Below, one piece after another: positions 56,160 through 64,000 of a stretch of 64,000 bases of DNA. The translations under genes were made by a program, and so were the position numbers. The notes under the pieces were generated by a model. It searched no databases, was not told the DNA's origin, and worked only from the letters and a program-made list of their open reading frames with translations. The stretch's first letter is position 1. Each line of letters begins with the position of its first letter. This DNA comes from Apoderus coryli (lineage: Eukaryota; Arthropoda; Insecta; Coleoptera; Attelabidae): NCBI GenBank assembly GCA_911728435.2, contig OU452201.1:16430001-16494000 (forward strand), written 5' to 3'.

Positions 56160-56740
56160 TTAGTTTTTTTTAATTGATGATTACGTTTTTTAAATCGTTT
56201 GTCTATTGTTTGGGATAATTGTTCTATTGGAAGGCCGTTCTTGCTTTATTAATTGATTCAGTCCTGTACTCAGGGTCAGTTAACATTATCGCTCTATCGG
56301 CTAGTCCTATTACAACTCTTTTTGTGGCAAAGAGGATGGCTAGAGATTGGAAGTTGGTGTACCGTCCCATCCGGTTTTGTATACCATTTTGTTATGCATG
56401 TTATTAGGGTTAAAGTAAAGTAACTATTTTTTTCTTCTATTTCTACGGTGAATTGTAAACTCTGATGATATGAATTGAAAGCGTTTTTGTTATTAATTTG
56501 TTTGTAAATTTTATTTCGGAAATCAAAATAGTTTGAAGTTTAGTGCCTCTTTAAATTCATTTAGAGGTATATTTATTTATTTCGGACCATTTCTTATCAA
56601 TTATTTTTATTGCTACCTCAATTGGTATGTTAGTGTATAACGAGACATCTAATGATATTAGTGAATGGTCTTTTAGGACTGTTATGTTGTTTAGTTTGTT
56701 TTTCCAGTTTCTTACAAGGTTATGTTTGTTCGGATCTCTC
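56160..56740 (-). mobile_element. Penelope-like element: reverse transcriptase fragment
   Basis: On the minus strand, NWKNKLNNITVLKDHSLISL, then DVSLYTNIPIEVAIKIIDK (about 56690-56590). This is the Penelope reverse transcriptase core (SLDV-x-SLYTNIP). Further on, in shifted frames, FTVEIEEKNSYFTLTL and, at about 56360-56230, NFQSLAILFATKRVVIGLAD, then AIMLTDPEYRTESINKARTA, which match later Penelope blocks. The YxDD block and the GIY-YIG endonuclease are not seen. It is dead. It is relevant because Penelope elements can carry hammerhead ribozymes. Confidence 0.75.
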
Positions 56741-56759
56741 TTAACTCTACTCAGACAGC

Positions 56760-57480
56760 TTTACAAAAACATCGCAACACATACATCGCATATCGTGCAG
56801 AATTTAATGTACGGAATGCATCGAAGGACGATACCATCAGAAAATGGATTCGAATGTTTGAGAATACCGGTTAAAAATTCACAATCAAGGTTACCCGCGC
56901 TCTATTCAAACCCAACAAACGATTGAAGAAGTTTCAGTGCGTTAAAATCCGTCTCAATCAGTTCGCAAACGCAGTCAAGGGCATTAAAAATTGTCGTTGC
57001 GAAAGATTTTGATGGAAGATTTACATCTTACAGCACAGAAAATTCAGCTCATTCAAGAACTGAAAGTTATCGACTATCCGCTGAAACTGAATTTTGCAAA
57101 TGAAATATTTAAACGCTTCCCAACGTTTGAAAACAAGTTTTCACTTAAACGAGCACGTAAACAAACAGAACTGCCGCTACTGTGGGCTGCCATGTCTGGT
57201 GAAGGCATCATTGGACCTTATTGCGGTATTGCAAAATGTTAAGGAACTTTTTGGCTCCACAACTGCAGGAGTTTGAAGGTTTTAATGTGGAAACTTGGTT
57301 TCAACAAGATGGCACTTGCCACACCTCCAACCAATCGCTTGCGGTTGTCAATCAACTTTTCCCAGAAAAAGTGATCTCTCGTCGAGGTACCATCAAGTGG
57401 CCTCCTAGAAGCCCCGATCTTACACCCCTTGATTATTTATTATGGGGATGGGCCATTTCCAGAGGTGGGTAGACGCGTGG
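56760..57480 (+). mobile_element. Tc1/mariner-type transposase pseudogene
   Basis: A decayed N-terminal part (56760-56990) includes KDDTIRKWIRMFENTG. Then comes IYILQHRKFSSFKN-like helix sequence in a second frame. The frame at 57221-57472 has NVETWFQQDGTCHTSNQSLA (second catalytic Asp in QQDG-x-CHT), VISRRGTIKWPPRSPDLTPL and DYLLWGW. It is the same family as 43200, 51499 and 58765. Several frameshifts. It lies less than 300 bp from an eIF5B exon. Confidence 0.75.
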
Positions 57481-57776
57481 TTTTCGGTTAGAGGAAATCC
57501 CCAGCAGCGCGATGGTAAACATTTGGACAACATAATCTTTGCCACTAAATTTTCCAAAACTTTCAATACAAATTGAGTTTATAAATATCACCCACCCTTT
57601 CTGGATGTTTATCTGTGATGTATGTCTAAGATAACGTTTGCAGTACCTTTACTGTGTTCATTTTTGAAAATTTTGACACATTATTTAGTAAAAAACGGAG
57701 TCTTATGTAATGCCACACCATTCAGTGTTTAAATCAACATAAGAAAAAGAAAAACAAAGCAATTTCAAAAACGTAC
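57481..57776. other. Intron edge
   Basis: Intronic sequence between the transposase remnant and the eIF5B donor at 57776. Nothing was recognised. Confidence 0.4.
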
Positions 57777-58040
57777 CGGTATCTTGCTGACACGCAAAAA
57801 CTCCAACAACGCCTCCAATGAACCCAACGTAGAGGCCTGTACGTAAACTCCACGATCCTGCAATTTTATACTTGACAAAGCAGACTTCAACTCCTTTGCA
57901 ACGTCCTCCTTCAACAGTTCAACTTCGTCCGGCTTGTAGGCGATGTAAAGATTCAAACCTGCGATTGCTTTTTCTAACTCTTTCGCGGCAATCTTAACAC
58001 CTTGCGCCGCTTTAATCTCCTTGTATTCGATATAGGCATT
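57777..58040 (-). CDS. eIF5B: eIF5B exon (domain II/III linker)
   Basis: This 88-codon exon, phase 0 at both ends, encodes NAYIEYKEIKAAQGVKIAAK, ELEKAIAGLNLYIAYKPDEV and LQDRGVYVQASTLGSLEALL, then EFLRVSKIP. AAQGVKI and VYVQASTLGSLEALLEFL are signature stretches of eIF5B. The acceptor is TTTTTGTTGCAG ending at 58041; the donor is GTACGT from 57776. It is the most upstream eIF5B exon in the window; the GTPase (G) domain and the long N-terminus must lie beyond 64000. Confidence 0.96.
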
Positions 58041-58439
58041 CTGCAACAAAAATAATTAGGAATATTGAATATGAAAATACTTTTGATACAAAAATTTATC
58101 AAAAAATCGTTAAAGGGTTAAAAATTACTACCTAAACAGTTTCGAATTGATTTCTTTTTAATAATTATGAGCAACACAATTAGATAGGGAAAGCCTTGTA
58201 AAAAGTATCAAAAATTGTGTAAAAAAAAATTAAAAACCCACAGCACGACCTTCTGCTATAGATATCGGGCAATCATAAAGCATCTCTTCGAATGGATGAG
58301 AAATGCTAGATTTTAATTATTATCAAAGTGGTGAAAGTTTTGCAGGTGTTCAATTATGGGCCATCGGAATGCTCCAAATGAAGCAACTGACTCTCTTAAT
58401 GACATGAACGCGTTCGTCTCGATCCCTCGAGCGCGCAAA
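58041..58439. other. eIF5B intron start
   Basis: AT-rich intronic sequence. Parts of 58330-58440 may belong to the following transposase remnant, but no motif is readable. Confidence 0.4.
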
Positions 58440-59165
58440 TATTGAGGAAAGCCCAACCACATCAATTCGGCATAAAGGAAATTGATGTGTCCACAGCCAC
58501 TATACATCGAATTTTAACAAAAGATTTGAAACTTCATGCGTACAAAGTTCAGTTGACTCAAGAGCTAAAGCGGGAAGACCATGGGCAACGAAGAGCGTTT
58601 GCTGATTGCTTGATAGCTTCGTCAATCGACAAACTTGTCGCATTTGGGGTTCCGAAAATCCATGAACGATTGTTGAGAAATAAAGTCAATATTTCTGTTC
58701 ATTTTGGGCGGGAGGCATCATCGGCTCATTTTTATTCGAAAATGCAGTTGGTCAAGCATTAACCGTGAATGGTGTTCGCTATCGCGAAATGTTAACTATC
58801 TTTTTTGTGCCAAATTTGCAATATATAAATCTCAACTTCATTTGGTTTCAACAGGACGTTGCAACATGCCATACAGCCAGAGAAAATGTTGATTTAACGG
58901 TACGAGTCATTTCCCGGTCGTGTTATTTCTCGGTTTGGCCGCCCAGTTCATCCGATTTAACGCCTTTGGACTTTTTTCTTTGGTGTAATTTAAAATCACA
59001 AGTTTATGTGAACAAACCCACAACGATTAATGCCTTAAAAGACGAAAGCCAACGCTGTATCACGGCAACATGTATGCGCAACAGTCCTTGAAAATTTCAT
59101 GAAATGATCACGTCTGTGCCAGCAAAGCCATTTGTTCGATGTCATTTCATTCATAACATGATGAT
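58440..59165 (+). mobile_element. Tc1/mariner-type transposase pseudogene
   Basis: The first frame (58442-58762) reads ATIHRILTKDLKLHAYKVQL, then TQELKREDHGQRRAFADCL. The second (58765-59091) has NFIWFQQDVATCHTARENVD (second Asp), VISRSCYFSVWPPSSSDLTP and LDFFLWCNLKSQVYVNKPTT. It is nearly full length across two frames, and the QQDGAT motif is changed to QQDVAT. It is the same family as 56760-57480. It lies in the eIF5B intron on the opposite strand. Confidence 0.8.
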
Positions 59166-59956
59166 GTGTACTTCATGATTCAATAAATGTTTCAAATTTA
59201 TGCCACAAATATATAGTATGATTATGAAAAGCGTGGAAATATTTAAATCACAATCACTGTATAACGAGCAAACAGTGAGCACATGAAATACACAAAACTT
59301 CGAATACTTCGAATACACAGAATGTTTGTGATAGCCGGCTCCACGACTAATGTAACGGAGCGTCTGGCTTCAAGGCGGGAAATAAAGTTAGTATTATGTA
59401 GCCGTTCATGCCGAAAAGGTTATGGGCTTACAGTAGAATCCTTCTGCGGACACGTTTACCTATTGGTATGTTCCTCTTCAACGTACTTGCACTAAAAGAC
59501 ATATCATTTGTGAAATCTCTTTTCGATCCTTTAGGCAAAGATTAATCTACACAATAGATAGTCAGCCCAATGCATTAAAATCAGAACATCTCTAAGTATG
59601 CCTGCCACTACGTGGCGTAGACTAGCGTGTAAAGCATAGAGCAGTATTGTCACAGCCAGAAACCGTTTTGTAGTTTATTAATATCAAAAACAAAACGCAA
59701 CGTCTAACAATTATTTAGATCATTTGCAACAGATATGCACCGGCAATGCTGTATTGTCAGAGAGAGAAATTGATGAAATTCTGTATTAATCTGGAGGGGA
59801 TACGCAGGGAGGGTAGAAAAAAAAATAAGCGAATGTGGTGTGTGTCGTGCTGTTGCCAATTCGTCGGTAAAAGAAACACACAGGGTGATTTATTACAAGT
59901 ACAGTATTGAAATAAAAGCCTCTCTATGAATTAAATTTAATATAATAATATTTAAT
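59166..59956. other. Intronic stretch; short coding-like motif at 59534-59567
   Basis: Bases 59534-59567 (GCAAAGATTAATCTACACAA and on) recur in reverse complement at 62383-62416. Both translate as QRLIYTIDSQ. No other feature was recognised. ACAGGGTGATTTATTAC at 59879 is a CAGGGTG-type repeat edge. Confidence 0.4.
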
Positions 59957-60010
59957 CCCTGTCATACATGTTTCAAGACTAGACCAGTCCCATGATCAGT
60001 GGCGAACAAT
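59957..60010 (-). ncRNA. Hammerhead-like motif, family 2
   Basis: On the minus strand CTGATCA (59999-59993; G8 changed) is followed by an extra T. Stem II is GGGACT (59991-59986) with AGTCTT (59980-59975), loop GGTCT, with two G-T pairs. GAAA is at 59974-59971, then ACATGT, cleavage base A, and TGAC facing GCCA with one mismatch. The downstream flank (AGAGGCTTTTATTTC) resembles the other family 2 members. Confidence 0.45.
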
Positions 60011-62259
60011 CGTTAAATGAAAAGCTTTTAGATAGAAACATACTTTTGACTAAATATTTCACGTAGACAATGTGGCAAAGATGTAACAAGATTGTTGTAG
60101 ATCTTATAATACCTATAATAAAAAAATTATCAGTGCTACCTATATTATATTAGGTATACCTATTATAATAGTATGTCTCTTCATCAGGTATAAGTTCCAC
60201 TTTATCGGTTTAGGTACTTAAATTTTACTTCTTTTTAATGTTTCTTCGGGTAAATAATAAGTTCGGTAGGAATAGGGCTTTGGGTATGAAACAAAAAAGA
60301 TAGAAAATAGAAATTTGATATACGGGTAGTTCTAAGCATTTACAAGTTTGTGACGTGTAGCGATTTTCGATGCCGCCCCCGGAGGTATACATGAGGGCGG
60401 CGCAATGCCGTTTTAAATATCTCGTTTCGCTTTCTTGGAAAATAAAAAATTATAACTGATAACTGAAACTTAGTACTTAATACGTGGGCGTAAGAGGTAA
60501 GCTCACTTCACAGGTCTCTATTAATGAAAGAAAGTTAACATTTTGAGCATCTGCGTAAAATTAAATGTATCCGTTTGGTGGGTAGTTTTGATTACAATAA
60601 GTCGGTGCCAAGCCCAAGCCCGAAACAAAATAAATCTATATTTACCTACTACCTATTTGGCTTGGTACCGACTATTATGTGCATTGTTGTCTTTTGAATG
60701 ATATTTGTATTTTGTTATTTTTCGTATTTTTTATTAGTTCTTTTGACAGCTCTGGTGTCATCAATACACCTGTATCCCGAATTGCACCAAATTGCGATGC
60801 TATTGAACAAGCATATAATCCTAAATATAATATTCTTTTTGAACTACCTGTATCTCGAAAACCAAGCCGTAGCGGACCCATGTACATATGAAATTTGTAT
60901 CTTAAAATTAGTCAAAGAATCACCCTTTAAAGTTTGTACAAGTACTTATGCAACACCCTGTATACATAGATACTTTGATTTGCAATTTGCAAATCTGTCA
61001 AACTAGGTAATGCTGTTTTTTTTATTTACTTTCAAATATGGTGTTATGTAATTGTATTCAAATTAAATGTTTGGGGATGATATTTACGAGTTTTATTTTT
61101 TTATATAGAGAAACTGTTATTCAGTTTTTAAGGATCAATCTGAAGCAGACGATTGTACTTGTTAAAACATGAAAAAAGTTATTGTCGTGATACTTTTAAC
61201 ACCCTGTTGGTGGGTTTTTAAAGCTTTTTACGAAACGTGTTAACAATACAATCTACATAAATCGTTAGTTTTTTAAAGTTTTATGATCATTGCACAAAAA
61301 CCAATATTAGGGAGACTGTAAGTTTTTTTTCAATTCGGCGTTGCAGAATTTGAACCTAATTGTGATAATTGTGTTATTTTACTAGTATAGATATTTTTGA
61401 GTAAATTAATTCGGTTATAATCGATGAGTAGAATCTTTGGAGTAAAATACATTTCACAAAAACCCTGAACCATATTTCTCAATAGATTTAAATTTTCATT
61501 AAAAACAGATTAAAAATTCTAATTTTTTACATCCTGCATTTCGAAACCGTATTTTTTTAAATAATTATTGTCATGCTGGAAATTTCAAACCTTATTTACT
61601 TCAGCAACTTGTAAAAAGCACAGCCTTTTTAATATTAACATTTCTTAAAATCGATATTACGCGATAACGATGACTTTCTATCAATATCACAGAAGGATAC
61701 ATTTATTACGTATATAATTTGTTAGATTTTACATCTCCGAATTGAAACACACGCAAAAAATGTGCATAAAAAAGTTAGGGTAGCATTTCACGCCTGTATG
61801 CCCCTTTAATTTACCCGCCTCTGAGATTTATTTTTTCATAATGTTAACGACAAGTTGAATCTGCTGTTTGAGTTTGATCCTTAAAACTGAATCAGGTAAT
61901 AACCGGAAGTCCTATCTATAACGCCAAATTTCGTTAATTTAAATATAACTTTTTGATGCATCCTTATATCCGAAATTTAAAATTAAATGACTAAAATAAT
62001 ATTAATTTAGTCATTTAAAATTATTGTCTAAAACATTTAATAAACCAGCCCTGTATATTTATACTATTATAGTAATTTCTTTTATTTTCGTCCATACACA
62101 TTAATCTTTGCGTAGATAGGTATACGTATACCATATAATTTTAAACAAAAAACACTGCTGCACAGTAGTACATATATGATACCTATAATATAAAAACAAA
62201 CTCCCACCTCGTAGGGGAAAGTATACTCGTCCTTGTCTAACATTGCCCATATGATTATT
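60011..62259. other. Intronic stretch, one GC-rich patch
   Basis: Bases 60375-60415 (GATGCCGCCCCCGGAGG and on) are GC-rich and partly self-complementary (GCCGCCC against GGGCGGC). Otherwise AT-rich. Short frames at 60675-61006 are shadows of each other with no domain. No eIF5B exon was found here. Confidence 0.4.
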
Positions 62260-62450
62260 TTATTTCAACACAATACATATAACGCCATCTACAATTTCCA
62301 TAATTTCCATGGTTGCATGTTTTTCTAATAGATGTAGCTCGTGTCGAGACAGTTTCAATTTTTGTTTTATGTCCCATATACGCTGACTATCTATTGTGTA
62401 GATTAATCTTTGCTTTAGGGTATATAATTTTCGTTGATTCATAGTCGTTT
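62260..62450 (-). other. Unassigned minus-strand coding-like stretch
   Basis: The end of a 100-codon frame reads YTLKQRLIYTIDSQRIWDIK, QKLKLSRHELHLLEKHATME, then IMEIVDGVICIVLK and a stop. It looks more protein-like (charged helices) than chance frames here, and QRLIYTIDSQ recurs at 59534. I do not recognise the family. It may be a retroelement or a pseudogene piece. Confidence 0.3.
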
Positions 62451-63120
62451 GCAATACTTGGCAGTCGCATGGTACTCTACATTTGAAAGACTCCTCAGTC
62501 CACTTAGAGTTCTTCAGAATAGAGCTATAAAAACTTTGTACTCCCTGCCCCATACTTATCATACGAATGATTTATATAAAGATTACGCTATACTGAGTCT
62601 GAATGATATCTATACATATCAGGTCTGTAGTCATATTCATCGCGTATTGATGCGTGACCGCCTCTCCAATCTTTCTTTAGAATATAGACATACATTTCAT
62701 GATTATCAGACAAGAAATAGATTTGATGTTCACATACCTCTTGCACATTCAAATATATTAAATAGATCGATTCTGGTAAAAGGTGTCAAATTATATAATA
62801 ATCTAGAATCTAGCATAAAGGAACTACAACCAAAAGTTTTTAAAAGGGTTTTAATACGGAGTTTAAAGAGTTCTGCTTAATCGCATATGACTGTTTCCTT
62901 TTCTTGTTTTAATTTCATTTTGTGTTCATGACTAGTGTTTGTTTTTTTTCTCTCTTATTATCTTTATAATTATAATTATAGTGTAGTTAGTTATCATAAA
63001 TAAGGGTTAGTTATAAGTAAAAAATAAAATAAAAATAAAATTGATATGTAAATGTAAAGGATGAACCTATGTGGAGTTTATAAATTCTTTTTGGTTCAAT
63101 AAAATTATTATTATTATTGC
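62430..63120 (+). mobile_element. LINE C-terminal fragment, open frame
   Basis: The 148-codon frame at 62434-62880 reads HSRLQYLAVAWYSTFERLLS, LRVLQNRAIKTLYSLPHTYH, THDLY-like sequence, then YRHTFHDYQTRNRFDVHIPL and GVKLYNNLESSIKELQPKVF. This is the typical tail of a jockey-like LINE polymerase (LQNRAIK, Y-x-TRN, G-x-K-x-YN). The frame is open to its stop, so this is a fairly young 5'-truncated insertion. An ATT tail sits at 63106-63119, preceded by GGTTCAATAAAA. Confidence 0.75.
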
Positions 63121-63144
63121 ATCCATTTCCATGCGTGCTAAGCA

Positions 63145-63880
63145 TTATCATGCAAAAATTATGGATAGCAAAAATAGAATGGGATGATATTCCTCTATTA
63201 TGAAAGTCTGGGAAGCTTTTTCTTCTCAAATTTCTTATTTATCGCAATTTATTCTCCCACGTCGATCCTTTTGTGAAAACCCAGTATCCACGCAACATCT
63301 TGCTTTCTGTGATGCTTTCGAAATAGGCTATTTACGAGTGGAAGATACACTTAACATCATACAAGTTTTCTTGATTACAGCGAAGAGTAAGGTAGCTCCC
63401 ATTAAGACACATCAGTCTTTACCTAGGCTGGAATTAAATGGGAGCAGTTCTTCTTACAGATCTTGTTACACATGTCAATGAGGCATTGAATTATGAGCTC
63501 AGTTTCGATTTCCTTTTTGCTTGGTGCGATTCGCAAGTTGTTTTGACATGGCTTTCTTCATCCCCTCAACGATGGAAAACTTTTATTGCAAATCGAGTCT
63601 CTCATATTCAAGAGACAACACCGGAATTGGAGATATGTTCCTAGCGGAGACAATCCGGTCGACTGCGCATCTCGAGGTTTGTATCGTTCGGAACTTGTAG
63701 GGTACCCCCTTTGGTGTCGCGGGCGTCCTTGGTTCTCTCTTTCTTCAGACAATTGGCCTAATCAGTCTTCCGTCATACTGGCTAACGTCCCTGAAGTATT
63801 TCAGGAAGAACAATATACCATTCTCAGCACTTTTGTGCAAGACCTTACCGAAAATTCACTGAAAATGTTGGTTTTCTAAT
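63145..63880 (+). mobile_element. BEL/Pao retrotransposon pol fragment (RNase H region)
   Basis: Frames read SYLSQFILPRRSFCENPVST, QHLAFCDAFEIGYLR, FLITAKSKVAPIKTHQSLPR and LELNGAVLLTDLV. Next are WCDSQVVLTWLSSSPQRWK and RVSHIQETTPELE. After a frameshift near 63620, WRYVPSGDNPVDCASRGLYR and YPLWCRGRPWF follow. This is the reverse-transcriptase-to-RNase H segment of BEL/Pao elements; FCDA, LPRLEL, CDSQ and NPVDCASRG carry the expected acidic residues. Two or three frameshifts break it. No LTR is visible. Confidence 0.8.
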
Positions 63881-64000
63881 TTGCATGAATTTATCTTCTT
63901 TTATCCAAAGCATGTCAAAAAGCAGTAACAGCAAATAATAATTAATTCAAAAATGTGCCACTAGCTCATACTACTATCAATTCTTATCCTTATGGGCCTG

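Noticed and set aside
60675..61006. Overlapping frames on both strands of 70-102 codons
   Set aside because: Mutual shadows in AT-rich DNA with no recognisable motif.

Overview
This window looks like nuclear DNA of an insect. It is AT-rich and full of decayed transposons, and it holds one long gene with introns and one small gene without. The frequent GTACCTA/TAGGTAC-rich low-complexity stretches, together with mariner, hAT, pogo/Tigger, jockey-type LINE, Penelope and BEL/Pao remnants, suggest a sap-sucking hemipteran, perhaps aphid-like. That taxonomic guess is inference only.

Host genes. Both confident host genes are on the minus strand. The C-terminal 304 codons of translation initiation factor eIF5B lie in five exons: 57777-58040, 45403-45479, 39036-39339, 38530-38691 and 29932-30039. 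All splice sites are GT/AG and the reading phases join exactly. The upstream (GTPase) exons must lie beyond position 64000. The introns are about 12.3, 6.1, 0.34 and 8.5 kb, and three of the four are filled with transposons. About 1.3 kb downstream, 28422-28661 encodes a complete 79-residue CMC2 (twin CX9C mitochondrial protein) in one exon. A possible THAP-type zinc-finger first exon lies on the opposite strand at 53026-53221.

Mobile DNA by region. 1-12 kb: degenerate dispersed repeats and three LINE remnants. 12-19 kb: a palindrome-rich element, a LINE, a BEL/Pao integrase scrap and two mariners. 19-25 kb: a Tigger element broken by a LINE, then a roughly 1.1 kb palindrome with a second LINE inserted in its right arm. 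25-29 kb: mariner, Tc1/mariner-like, hAT-like and Tigger pieces, then a foldback MITE. 31-38 kb: repeats, a hAT end and a LINE. 39-47 kb: a mariner split by a LINE, and a hAT MITE with internal tandem repeats and an 8-bp target duplication. 48-59 kb: a LINE split by another LINE, a Penelope reverse transcriptase fragment and several Tc1/mariner-like transposases. 62-64 kb: a LINE and BEL/Pao pol.

Most notable signal. At least seven places carry hammerhead-ribozyme-like motifs inside dispersed repeats. Two (15841-15885 and 55105-55151) are copies of one repeat. One has an intact catalytic core but a weakened stem I; the other has intact helices but one core mutation. A second family (22.2, 35.6, 48.0 and 60.0 kb) varies its stem II while usually keeping the pairing. 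One arm of the 22-24 kb palindrome lacks exactly the 48-bp ribozyme-like segment. A seventh, Penelope-style motif is at 26.5 kb.
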